Of a DNA stretch of 64,000 nt, positions 34,180 through 42,040 are shown in pieces. The position numbers and the translations under genes were made by a program. The stretch covers positions 2,682,929-2,746,928 of the forward strand of contig NZ_JACCFW010000001.1 of the NCBI RefSeq assembly GCF_013410455.1. The letters are read 5' to 3'. The DNA is from Allobranchiibius huperziae (GTDB lineage: Bacteria > Actinomycetota > Actinomycetes > Actinomycetales > Dermatophilaceae). The notes beneath the pieces are model-generated. The model saw only the letters and a list, made by a program, of their open reading frames with translations. It searched no databases and was not told the origin of the DNA. Each line of letters starts with the position of its first letter. Position 1 is the first letter of the stretch.

Positions 34180-35409
34180 TCAGACGTGCGAGCGGCGCAC
34201 CCTGATGTAGTGCAGGGCGGCGGCAGCGACGAGCGCTCCGACCACGAACTCGAGCGCGAAGAGGGGCAGGACGACCAGGCCCACCTGAGCGCGGGCCAGC
34301 GGCGCACCGCTGACGTGCGCCCCGGCGATCCAGGCGAGCAGCGACATCCCCACCGTCAGCAGGCCGGCGGCGCTCGCCGCGGCCGTCAGCTTGGTGCGCA
34401 GCCCCGACAGGGTGCTGAGCGCCCCGGCGGCGCGGGCCCCCGCGTAACCACCGGCCAGGACGACGACGAGCGGCACCACCCGCAGGTACACCGGGAACGC
34501 GCCGGGGTCGGGGATCGCACCGAGCACCGGGATGCTGGGCAGCAGACCGGTGTGCACGGCACCGGATGAGACCGTGGCGGTGCCGAGGTGGACGCTCGCG
34601 CCGCTGGTCCACCCGGTGATGAGCACGATCATGTTCGGCACGCTGGCCAGCTGCGCCAGCGCCAGGATCACGGTGCCGACCGCGCCCGGGCCGAGCAGCC
34701 CGTTGACCTGGCCGATCCGCGACGTGTGGGTCGCGACGAGGAGCACGAGCACCAGGGTGGCGACCGCGAAGAGCGCGAGTGCGGCCTCGCACGCGGGGCG
34801 CACACCACGGCGTACGCCGTCCGGCACCCGCTCCCACCAGTCCGCGCACACGGCGTACGCCGGGGCGTCGGGCTCGGCGCGCAGGGCCCAGCCGAAGCCG
34901 GCCGCCGCCACCACGATGGCGCCGGGGACGACCGTGAGGAAACGGGGTGTCGCCGTGCCGGTCGCACCGAGCAGGGCCAGTAGCAGACCGGCGATCAGGT
35001 ATCCGCCGATGAAGAGGGCCACGGGGTGCCACCAGCGACCGGCGTCGCGCCCCTCGTGCTCGACCTCGCGCAGAAGGGCCTTGGCACCGGCGCGGGCGCA
35101 CCAGAGCGCGAGCGCGGTGAAGATCAGGGGGGCGAATGTGACTACGTGCGTGACGCTGCCGGCCGGTGCGCGCAGCGACCCGTGATGGGCCAGCACCCAC
35201 CCGTCGCCGGCGACGGACATCGCGTCCAGCCAGCTCACGCTGCTGCGCGAGTCGGCGGTCCAGGCGACGAGCGAGGGGACGAGGAGCACGAGCGCGAGCA
35301 CGACGGCGCCGACCGCGCCGTACACCAGGGCCAGACCGCCGAGGCGGCGGTTGAAACGGCCTGCCGGGCGCAGGACGGTCACGTTGCGGTCGCGTTGGAG
35401 CACACTCAT
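34180..35409 (-). CDS. DUF6350 / PerM-like polytopic membrane protein
   Basis: Predicted protein of 409 residues with about nine to ten hydrophobic helices and a basic N-terminus. It contains LITGWTSGASVHLG (near residue 265) in the middle. The DUF6350 family, with mycobacterial PerM as its studied member, is found directly upstream of purN-purH in actinobacteria, as here (62-nt gap to purN). PerM has been connected with cell division under stress; whether that holds here is unknown. The TAGGGC-like element only a few bases before the ATG suggests a leaderless transcript. Confidence 0.83.
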   Translation of the reverse strand: MSVLQRDRNVTVLRPAGRFNRRLGGLALVYGAVGAVVLALVLLVPSLVAWTADSRSSVSWLDAMSVAGDGWVLAHHGSLRAPAGSVTHVVTFAPLIFTALALWCARAGAKALLREVEHEGRDAGRWWHPVALFIGGYLIAGLLLALLGATGTATPRFLTVVPGAIVVAAAGFGWALRAEPDAPAYAVCADWWERVPDGVRRGVRPACEAALALFAVATLVLVLLVATHTSRIGQVNGLLGPGAVGTVILALAQLASVPNMIVLITGWTSGASVHLGTATVSSGAVHTGLLPSIPVLGAIPDPGAFPVYLRVVPLVVVLAGGYAGARAAGALSTLSGLRTKLTAAASAAGLLTVGMSLLAWIAGAHVSGAPLARAQVGLVVLPLFALEFVVGALVAAAALHYIRVRRSHV

Positions 35410-35495
35410 GGTGGCCCTATGCTCGCCGCTCGCGGGCGTCGGATGGGTGCGGCGCGCCGACGGTTCCCAGGGACGCGGAGGAGCCCGGACATGGA

Positions 35496-35527
35496 ACGAG
35501 CGACGCAGGTCACCCTGCGTCGCTCGT
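35496..35527. terminator. Perfect 14-bp hairpin downstream of gltA
   Basis: ACGAGCGACGCAGG at 35496-35509 pairs exactly with 35514-35527 around a 4-nt loop. It lies 21 nt beyond the gltA stop codon and upstream of the DUF6350 gene on the same strand, so it should separate the two transcripts. No T-run follows on the gltA strand. Confidence 0.75.
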
Positions 35528-35548
35528 CCTATCTGAAAACCGCTGTGG

Positions 35549-36841
35549 CTAGCGGGCGTCCATCTCGGTGAAGTGACGCTCGGTCTCGCCGACGTAGATC
35601 TGGCGCGGGCGGCCGATCTTGGTGGCCGGGTCCTCGATCATCTCGCGCCACTGGGCGATCCAGCCCGGCAGGCGACCGATGGCGAAGAGCACCGTGAACA
35701 TCTCGGTCGGGAAGCCCATGGCCTTGTAGATCAGGCCGGTGTAGAAGTCGACGTTCGGGTAGAGCTTGCGCGACACGAAGTAGTCGTCCTTGAGGGCGAT
35801 CTCCTCGAGACGGATGGCGATGTCGAGCAGCGGGTCGTCGACGCCCATCTTCTCCATGACCTCGTGCGCGAACTTCTTGGCGATCGCGGCGCGCGGGTCG
35901 TAGTTCTTGTACACGCGGTGCCCGAAGCCCATGAGCTTCACGCCGTCTTCCTTGTTCTTGACCTTGTTCATGAAGGTCTCGACGTCGTCGCCGCTCTCGT
36001 GGATCTCGCCCAGCATCTCCAGGACGGCCGAGTTCGCGCCGCCGTGCAGCGGACCGGACAGCGCGTGGATGCCGGCCGAGATGGAGGCGAACAGGTGCGC
36101 CTGCGCCGAACCGACCAGTCGCACCGTGGAGGTGGAGCAGTTCTGCTCGTGGTCGGCATGCAGGATGAAGAGCATGTCCAGCGCCTTGGCGATGGTGGGG
36201 TCCACGTCGTACGGCTCGGCGGGGAAGCCGAACGTCATGCGCAGGAAGTTCTCGACCAGGTTGAGGCTGTTGTCCGGGTAGAGCAGCGGCTGACCCTGGC
36301 TCTTCTTGTGCGCGTACGCCGCGATCGTCGGCAGCTTGGCCATCAGGCGGATCGTCGACAGCTCGATCTGGTCGGGGTCCTTGATGGAGAGGCTGTCCTG
36401 GTAGAAGGTGCCGAGCGCGGAGACCGCGGCCGACAGCACCGACATCGGGTGCGCGTCGCGCGGGAACGCCGCGAGGAGGTCCTTGAGGTCCTCGTGCAGC
36501 ATCGTGTGCCGGGAGATGCGGGAGCGGAACGCGTCCAGCTGCTCAGCGGTCGGCAGCTCGCCGTAGATGAGCAGGTAGGAGACCTCGATGAAGGTCGACT
36601 TCTCCGCGAGCTCGTCGATGGGGTAGCCGCGGTAGCGCAGAATGCCCGCGTCACCGTCGATGTAGGTGATCTCGGACTGGCAGGACGCGGTGTTGACGAA
36701 GCCGACGTCGAGCGTGACGTTGCCGGTCTCCTTCAACAGAGCGGCGATGTCGTATCCGGAGCTGCCTTCTTTGGCCGGGACGAGCTTGAAGTCCAGCTTG
36801 GTGTCGCCGGCCGAGAAAGTGGCCGTGCCCTGATCCGTCAT
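35549..36841 (-). CDS. gltA: Citrate synthase (type II-like)
   Basis: Predicted protein of 430 residues, full length. SCQSEITYIDGDAGILRYRGYPIDELA near residue 53 is the typical N-terminal block. LFILHADHEQNCSTSTVRLVGS near 222, GPLHGGANSAVLEML near 258 and MGFGHRVYKNYDPRA near 300 carry the catalytic and citrate-binding His and Arg residues; the catalytic Asp lies in LEEIALKDDYFVSRKLYPNVDF near 358. It condenses oxaloacetate with acetyl-CoA. An inverted repeat (TGAGG / CCTCA, 14-nt spacing) lies about 75-100 nt upstream near 36914-36937 and could be an operator. Confidence 0.97.
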   Translation of the reverse strand: MTDQGTATFSAGDTKLDFKLVPAKEGSSGYDIAALLKETGNVTLDVGFVNTASCQSEITYIDGDAGILRYRGYPIDELAEKSTFIEVSYLLIYGELPTAEQLDAFRSRISRHTMLHEDLKDLLAAFPRDAHPMSVLSAAVSALGTFYQDSLSIKDPDQIELSTIRLMAKLPTIAAYAHKKSQGQPLLYPDNSLNLVENFLRMTFGFPAEPYDVDPTIAKALDMLFILHADHEQNCSTSTVRLVGSAQAHLFASISAGIHALSGPLHGGANSAVLEMLGEIHESGDDVETFMNKVKNKEDGVKLMGFGHRVYKNYDPRAAIAKKFAHEVMEKMGVDDPLLDIAIRLEEIALKDDYFVSRKLYPNVDFYTGLIYKAMGFPTEMFTVLFAIGRLPGWIAQWREMIEDPATKIGRPRQIYVGETERHFTEMDAR

Positions 36842-36993
36842 GTGCCATCCGTCCTTGTTGTTCCTGGGCGCGTGCTGCGCGCGTCTGGGCGCGTCGAACG
36901 CACCCGAAATTGAGGCATCTTGGACGGTACCTCAGGTCGAGAACACCCCCGGACCGACCCCCAGCCGCAAAAAGCGCGTTGTTTGTGGCCCTG

Positions 36994-38103
36994 TCAACCC
37001 ACGCTGAGACGCTGTACGGCGGCGGCGATCCGCTCGTCCGTGGCGGTGAGTGCGATCCGTACGTGCTGCTCCCCCGCTGCGCCGTAGAAGTCGCCGGGCG
37101 CCGCGAGGATCCCGCGTTCGGCGAGGCCCTGGATGCTGTCGCGGCAGGGCCGGTCCTGCGTCGCCCAGAGGTAAAGACCCGCTTCAGAGCTGTCGATTCG
37201 CCATCCCGCCCCCTCCAGCGCGGCGCGCAGGGAGGTACGCCGCGCGACGTACACCCGCTTCTGCGCGGCGACCGCGTCGTGGGCAGTCAGACCCGCGATC
37301 AGGGCCCGCTGGATCGGCCACGGCACGATCATCCCGGCGTGCTTGCGCACCTGCACCAGGCGGTCGACGAGGCGGGGGTCGCCGGCCGCGAACGCGGCTC
37401 GGTAGCCCGCCAGATTGCTCTGTTTGGACAGCGAATACACCGCCAGCAGGCCGGAGTGATCTCCGCCACATACGCGGTCGTCGAGGATGCTCGGGGTCGT
37501 CGGACCCTCGGCATCGTCGCGCCAGTCGAGCTCGGCGTAGCACTCGTCGCTGGCCACCACCACGTCGTGCTCACGCGCCCAGGCGACCACCTTCGCCAGG
37601 TGCTCGATGGGCAGCACGCGACCGTCGGGGTTGCCGGGAGTGTTGAGCCACAGCAGTTTCGGAGGCATTGGGCCGAACGTCAGGGTGCTGTCCGAGGCGA
37701 CCGGGGTGGCGCCGGCGAGGCGCGCGCCCACGTCGTACGTCGGGTAGGCGATCCGCGGGATGCCGACCACGTCACCCGCGCCCAAGCCCAGCAGGGTCGG
37801 GAGCCAGGCGACGAACTCCTTGCTGCCGATGGTCGGCAGCACCCCGTCCGGATCGACGCCGGTGGCGTGCCGCCGGGCGGCGAACCACGCCGCCACGGCC
37901 TCCCGCAGGTCGGGGGTGCCCCACACCTGCGGGTAGCCGGGCGCGTCCGCCGCGTCGCGCAACGCCTGCTGCACTGGCTCCGGGGTGGGGTCGACCGGCG
38001 TACCGACCGACAGGTCCACCACGCCGCCGGGGTGGGCGGACGCGGTGGCCTTGGCCTGCGCGAGCGAGTCCCAGGGGAAATCGGGCAGCGAGGCGATGCT
38101 CAC
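36994..38103 (-). CDS. dapC: Succinyldiaminopimelate transaminase (DapC-type aminotransferase)
   Basis: Predicted protein of 369 residues, fold-type I PLP enzyme with a GTG start. LDLSVGTPVDPTP-like N-terminal substrate region, LLWLNTPGNPDGRVLP near residue 150 with the conserved Asn and Pro, VVASDECYAELDW near 182 with the PLP-binding Asp and Tyr, and the PLP lysine in YSLSKQSNLAGYRAAF near 223. HVRIALTATDERI near the end has the substrate carboxylate-binding Arg. It transaminates N-succinyl-2-amino-6-oxopimelate in lysine/diaminopimelate synthesis. It lies 6 nt behind fdxA, the usual actinobacterial gene pair. Confidence 0.93.
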   Translation of the reverse strand: MSIASLPDFPWDSLAQAKATASAHPGGVVDLSVGTPVDPTPEPVQQALRDAADAPGYPQVWGTPDLREAVAAWFAARRHATGVDPDGVLPTIGSKEFVAWLPTLLGLGAGDVVGIPRIAYPTYDVGARLAGATPVASDSTLTFGPMPPKLLWLNTPGNPDGRVLPIEHLAKVVAWAREHDVVVASDECYAELDWRDDAEGPTTPSILDDRVCGGDHSGLLAVYSLSKQSNLAGYRAAFAAGDPRLVDRLVQVRKHAGMIVPWPIQRALIAGLTAHDAVAAQKRVYVARRTSLRAALEGAGWRIDSSEAGLYLWATQDRPCRDSIQGLAERGILAAPGDFYGAAGEQHVRIALTATDERIAAAVQRLSVG

Positions 38104-38109
38104 GGGTTC

Positions 38110-38436
38110 TTACTCGTCGTGCTCTTGGATCGGCAGATCGGCGATGACCGGGTGGTCCTTGTTGATCATGCCCATCTTGGCGGCGCCGCCGGGGCTGCCG
38201 AGGTCGTCGAAGAACTCGACGTTGGCCTTGTAGTAGTCGGCCCACTGCTCGGGGACGTCGTCCTCGTAGTAGATGGCCTCGACGGGGCAGACCGGCTCGC
38301 ACGCACCGCAGTCGACGCACTCGTCCGGGTGGATGTAGAGCGAGCGTTCACCCTCGTAGATGCAGTCGACGGGACACTCTTCGATGCACGCCTTGTCCTT
38401 CAGGTCGACACACGGCTGAGCGATCACGTAGGTCAT
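38110..38436 (-). CDS. fdxA: 7Fe (3Fe-4S/4Fe-4S) ferredoxin
   Basis: Predicted protein of 108 residues. [21 protein letters not shown] and [20 protein letters not shown] carry the two cluster sites; the first Cys series has the wider spacing of a 3Fe-4S site and the second is a standard CxxCxxCxxxCP. The C-terminal helical tail with [10 protein letters not shown] is typical of FdxA. It is an electron carrier for cytochromes P450 and other redox enzymes. ATG 38436 is chosen; longer in-frame starts are shadows of the GNAT gene on the other strand. Divergent from that gene, sharing a -10 region. Confidence 0.95.
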   Translation of the reverse strand: MTYVIAQPCVDLKDKACIEECPVDCIYEGERSLYIHPDECVDCGACEPVCPVEAIYYEDDVPEQWADYYKANVEFFDDLGSPGGAAKMGMINKDHPVIADLPIQEHDE

Positions 38437-38502
38437 TGCGGGCAGACCCTTCCTGCATGTGGTGGGGCGCGGACGCCATCGGGCGCGTCCTTCGGCTCGA
38501 CT

Positions 38503-38508
38503 TAGTAT
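38503..38508. promoter_or_regulatory. Shared -10-like element between fdxA and the GNAT gene
   Basis: TAGTAT on the plus strand lies 9 nt before the GNAT ATG, and overlaps CATACT on the minus strand facing fdxA. The position would give a nearly leaderless GNAT mRNA. No clear -35 on either side. Confidence 0.35.
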
Positions 38509-38517
38509 GACGGCCCG

Positions 38518-39594
38518 ATGCCTGAGCCTCCCAACCAGCCTGACCTCACCCGCACCCTGACGGTGGGGATGCGGGTGGTGTTGCGGCACCGGCTCGACGG
38601 CGGGCTGACCGATGCGCTGGGTCCGCTGGTGTCCGCGGACGACACGACGCTCGTCGTACAGACCCGGCGCGGGCGCGTCACGGTCGCGCGCGTCGACGTG
38701 GTCGCGGCCAAGGAGGTGCCCCCTGCCGCAGTACGCCGGGGCGCGCCGCACCTGGCGCCGTCGATGGCGGATCTGCAGGAGCTGATGGTGGCGGGGATGC
38801 CGCCGCTGCGCTCGGAGTGGCTCGGCCGGTGGTTGCTGCGGGAGGCGTCGGGGTACACCGGTCGCGCCAATTCCGTTCTGCCGCTGGGTGATCCGGGCGT
38901 GCCGTTGTCCGATGCTCTCGCCTTCGTCGCCTCTTGGTATGCCGACCGCGGCGGAGTGCCGCTGCTGCAGGTCTACGGCCCGTCGGGCTTCTCCGTCGCC
39001 GACGACGCGGTCGGTGGCGCGGCGATCGATGCCGGGTGGACGGCCTTCCAGCGCACGCTGGTGATGACGGGTTCGGTGGACGCGCTGGCCGTCGGTGGCG
39101 GGTCCTCTACGGCGACGGTCGCGGACCGGCCGGACGACGCCTGGTGGTCCGGCGCGGCACCGCGCGAACAGGAGCACCGCGCCACGGCGACGGCGATCTT
39201 CGACCAGATACCGGACGCCGCGTACCTCACGCTCCGCGCGGATGCCATCCGTCCCGAGGTCTCGGGCGGTGCGGATGCCGGCCGTCCCGAGGTCACGGCC
39301 GGCGAGGTGGTCGCGGTCGGGCGCACGGCCTTCGCGCACGCGTGGGCCGGGGTGCTCTCGGTGCACGTGCCGCCGGCGTACCGGCGCCGCGGTCTGGCCC
39401 GCCAGGTGATGACGCTGGCTGCGCGCGAGGCACGGGCGCGCGGCATCCGCTCGATGTACCTGCAGGTCTCGCAGGACAACACACCAGCGGTGCAGCTCTA
39501 CGAATCGCTCGGCTTCGCGATCCACCACGAGTACTACTACCTCCGCGCCCCCACCGCCCCACGAGCTGCACGAGCCGCACGCGCCCCACGCTGA
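38518..39594 (+). CDS. GNAT family N-acetyltransferase with N-terminal beta domain
   Basis: Predicted protein of 358 residues. Residues 12-70 form a small beta domain ([20 protein letters not shown], then [19 protein letters not shown]) as seen in the mycobacterial Rv0428c group. The C-terminal GNAT domain has [20 protein letters not shown] near residue 280, with the R-x-x-G-x-A acetyl-CoA loop, and [21 protein letters not shown] near 313. A tandem 11-residue duplication ([11 protein letters not shown] / [11 protein letters not shown]) sits just before the acetyl-CoA loop. Substrate unknown. The C-terminus is Ala/Arg-rich, and its stop codon lies at the start of a 66-bp dispersed repeat. Confidence 0.85.
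   Translation: MPEPPNQPDLTRTLTVGMRVVLRHRLDGGLTDALGPLVSADDTTLVVQTRRGRVTVARVDVVAAKEVPPAAVRRGAPHLAPSMADLQELMVAGMPPLRSEWLGRWLLREASGYTGRANSVLPLGDPGVPLSDALAFVASWYADRGGVPLLQVYGPSGFSVADDAVGGAAIDAGWTAFQRTLVMTGSVDALAVGGGSSTATVADRPDDAWWSGAAPREQEHRATATAIFDQIPDAAYLTLRADAIRPEVSGGADAGRPEVTAGEVVAVGRTAFAHAWAGVLSVHVPPAYRRRGLARQVMTLAAREARARGIRSMYLQVSQDNTPAVQLYESLGFAIHHEYYYLRAPTAPRAARAARAPR
39238..39303 (+). repeat. In-frame 33-bp tandem duplication inside the GNAT gene
   Basis: Two 33-bp units, 39238-39270 and 39271-39303, differ at only a few positions and both contain CCGTCCCGAGGTC. They encode the ADA-RPEV 11-residue repeat. Confidence 0.9.
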
Positions 39595-39655
39595 CGGCGT
39601 TCGCGACCGTTGACGGCGTTCGAACGCCGTCAACGAACGGGAAGACCGTCAGGGT
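39590..39655. repeat. 66-bp palindromic repeat, copy 1
   Basis: Begins CTGACGG (39591) and ends CCGTCAG (39652), giving inverted ends, and contains a central 22-bp palindrome of TGACGGCGTTC and its complement. A second copy, about 88% identical by eye, lies at 40636-40701 in the same orientation. Copy 1 starts in the GNAT stop codon and ends inside the last codons of the AbiEi-like gene. Confidence 0.9.
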
Positions 39656-40577
39656 GGGAGACCCAGGGCCGGCCCGGCACCGGTTCGAGGCCCGCCTGCA
39701 CCAGGATCTGGCGCAATCGAGCTGGCTCGAACGCGTCGTCCCAGATCCAGCGGACCACCCGATGAGTGCGTCGGATCGCGTCTTCGCGGAGCTTCTCCCG
39801 CCAGACGACCTCTTCGGCAGCGCCCCCTGAGAAACCGTCGGCGCGGTACTTCACTCGTCCGTCGAACTCGCCGATCAGATCACCCCATCCGAAGTCGCCG
39901 TAGGCCGCGCGGCGTTCGCCGTCGAGGAGGCGCACTTGCAGTTCGGGTTGCGGGAACCCCATCTCGAACATCCGCGCTCTGCTGAGCGACTCGCCTTCGG
40001 AGCCGCTGCGGTGGTCTGCGAGGCTCACGACTCGCTGCGCCTGCCGGCGTCCTATCGCGCGGGATGGGAGGGCAGCGATTTCGGCGGTCAGCTGGGCCCG
40101 GACGCACTTCCCTTCGCGCAGCGCCGCGTCCGCGGTCACCAGGGCCGAACAGAACAGCGTGCTGCGCGCGAGGTCGACGACAGTGCGCGCGACCGACGTC
40201 ACCGGCAACCCCGAGACGTAGTCGGCGGGCGGCACCTCGTGCACGCGATGCCGCCGCACGAGCGCGCTGGAACCGGCGGCGTCCGATGACACGGTGACAT
40301 CGACGTGTTGAGGCCACGCGCCCACGATCGGCAGCCCCCACAAGGCCGCGGCGGCATGGAAGGAGAACAGGGGGTGCGGCCGCTTGTACATCTTCGCCGC
40401 CGTGGCATGCACCAGGGTCAGGTGCCGCTGGCCGCCGTACATGCCGTCCCACTCGTCCGACTCCACGTAGCTTCCCCGACGGATGCGGCGCAGTGTCGAA
40501 CCGTCCAAGGGGTCCTCGCGGGCGCGGGTGAGCTCGACAGCATGGACGATCAGCGATCGTGGGTCCGCCTTGGGCAT
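39630..40577 (-). CDS. AbiEi-like / DUF559 (Vsr-type nuclease fold) protein
   Basis: Predicted protein of 315 residues. The N-terminal half ([35 protein letters not shown], then [13 protein letters not shown] near residue 125) resembles the AbiEi antitoxin-type winged-helix proteins common in actinobacteria. The C-terminal part ([20 protein letters not shown] near residue 225) has the Asp-x(n)-Glu-x-Asp/Lys pattern of PD-(D/E)xK nucleases of the DUF559/Vsr group. These genes often occur singly, without a toxin partner, and none is seen here. The gene is bracketed by two copies of a 66-bp repeat, one of which encodes its last residues, so it looks like an inserted accessory gene. Confidence 0.78.
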   Translation of the reverse strand: MPKADPRSLIVHAVELTRAREDPLDGSTLRRIRRGSYVESDEWDGMYGGQRHLTLVHATAAKMYKRPHPLFSFHAAAALWGLPIVGAWPQHVDVTVSSDAAGSSALVRRHRVHEVPPADYVSGLPVTSVARTVVDLARSTLFCSALVTADAALREGKCVRAQLTAEIAALPSRAIGRRQAQRVVSLADHRSGSEGESLSRARMFEMGFPQPELQVRLLDGERRAAYGDFGWGDLIGEFDGRVKYRADGFSGGAAEEVVWREKLREDAIRRTHRVVRWIWDDAFEPARLRQILVQAGLEPVPGRPWVSHPDGLPVR

Positions 40578-40635
40578 CCCCCGACGGTGGCACTTCTGCG
40601 TACCCGACGTCCGAAGTTGTCCACAGGGCGTCCAG

Positions 40636-40701
40636 GCTGACGGCGTTGGCGTTCATTGACGGTGTTCGAACGCCGTCACCGAACGCAAAGACCGTCAGGG
40701 T
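40636..40701. repeat. 66-bp palindromic repeat, copy 2
   Basis: Same orientation and length as copy 1 at 39590-39655, with about eight differences, including TTCAT for ACCGT in the left part and GTGTTCGAACGCC for GCGTTCGAACGCC in the centre. It lies between the start of the AbiEi-like gene and the end of the MFS gene. Confidence 0.9.
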
Positions 40702-40725
40702 CGCGGAAGGAAGCGCGGCGGGGCG

Positions 40726-41949
40726 TCAGGTGGTGCGGGGGGTGAGGCGGCGCAGGGAGGACTCCCCCACCACGACCGCCGCGAGCAGCACCACCCCGAG
40801 CCCCGCGCCGAGCAGGCAGACGCCCGACCAGTGGTAGGTGGAGGCGACCCTCGTGGCGACCCACGAGCCGGCGGCACCGCCGACGAAGTAGGCCGTCATG
40901 TACGCCGCGTTGACCCGCGCTCGCGCGTCTCCGGCGAGGGAGTAGATGCGGCTCTGGTTGGTCACCTGCAGCGACTGGCAGGCGAGATCCAGCAGCACCA
41001 CACCGATCAGCAGCGCGATGAGCGACGCCCGCCCCCCGGCGAGCAGCGCCCACGACACCAGGAAGAGCAGCGCGGCGCCGACCGAGGCGTAGAGCTGGTG
41101 ACCGCCGTCGGCGAGCCGTCCGATGAGGGGCGCGGCCAGCGCACCGGCGACACCGGCCAGCCCGAAGAGGCCGATGACGCCCTCGGAGTAGTGATACGGC
41201 GACCCCGACAGGAGCCCGGTGATCGCGGTCCAGAGCACGCTGAACTGGGCGAAATTCAGTGCGCCGTAGAGCATCCGACGCCGCAGTATCGGCTCGGTGC
41301 GCACCAGCCGCGCGACCGACCCGAGCAGTCCGCCGTACGACGTCCGCACCGTCGGCGGGCTGTCCGGCAGCCCTCGCCAGAGCCCGGCCGCGAGCAGCAG
41401 CACGAGTGCTGCGGCGACGAGGTAGACCGAGCGCCAGCCGCCGACCTCGGCGAGCAGCCCCGCCAAGGTGCGGGCCAGCAGGATGCCGATGAGCAGCCCG
41501 CTCATGACGGTCCCGACGACAGAGCCGCGGTCGTCGTCGGAGGCGAGCGCGGCCGCGAGCGGCACGACCACCTGGGCGACGACCGAGAGCAGCCCCACGA
41601 TCAGGAGCATCACGAGCAGCCAGGCCTCGTTCTGGGCGAACGCGGTCAGCACCAGAGCCACAGCGGTCGCCAGCGTCATGCCGACGATGAGCCGCCGCCG
41701 TTCCAGCAGGTCGCCGAGGGGCAGCACGAAGAGCAGGCCCGCGGCGTACCCGAGCTGGGTGACCGTCACGAGGATCCCCACCGCACCGGACGCGATGTGC
41801 AGATCGCGTCCGATCAGGTCGAGCAACGGCTGGCTGTAGTAGAGGTTGGCCACCGACACGCCGGCGGCGAGAGCCATCAGCAGGACGAGCGGCCGCGACA
41901 GCTGCGATCCGCCGGTGGCGGTCGTCTCAGCGGGGGCGGCGGTGGGCAC
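40726..41949 (-). CDS. MFS transporter (drug/sugar efflux type, 12 TM)
   Basis: Predicted protein of 407 residues from a GTG start, with 12 hydrophobic helices. SVANLYYSQPLLDLIGRDL near residue 33 followed by GDLLERRRLIVGMTLA near 80, the loop 2-3 motif A of the major facilitator superfamily, resembles the YnfM/AraJ-like exporters. The partner half carries GRLADGGHQLYASVG in the place of the second motif A. Substrate unknown. It sits 91 nt behind VanW on the same strand and may have its own promoter. Confidence 0.88.
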   Translation of the reverse strand: MPTAAPAETTATGGSQLSRPLVLLMALAAGVSVANLYYSQPLLDLIGRDLHIASGAVGILVTVTQLGYAAGLLFVLPLGDLLERRRLIVGMTLATAVALVLTAFAQNEAWLLVMLLIVGLLSVVAQVVVPLAAALASDDDRGSVVGTVMSGLLIGILLARTLAGLLAEVGGWRSVYLVAAALVLLLAAGLWRGLPDSPPTVRTSYGGLLGSVARLVRTEPILRRRMLYGALNFAQFSVLWTAITGLLSGSPYHYSEGVIGLFGLAGVAGALAAPLIGRLADGGHQLYASVGAALLFLVSWALLAGGRASLIALLIGVVLLDLACQSLQVTNQSRIYSLAGDARARVNAAYMTAYFVGGAAGSWVATRVASTYHWSGVCLLGAGLGVVLLAAVVVGESSLRRLTPRTT

Positions 41950-42040
41950 GGCCTGGCTCCTGACGGTCGAGGTGGGTCATCGCCTTGCGCAACCGGTTCG
42001 GCTGCCGATGTGTTCCACCGAGCCGGTGAGGAGCGGCGCC

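Noticed and set aside
33497-35200. A 567-codon frame ending in PurN
   Set aside because: Everything above 34117 is the shadow of the DUF6350 gene; PurN has its normal length from GTG 34117.
39630-40577. Complete AbiE-type toxin-antitoxin module
   Set aside because: Only the AbiEi/DUF559-like gene is present; no AbiEii nucleotidyltransferase-like toxin gene lies beside it.
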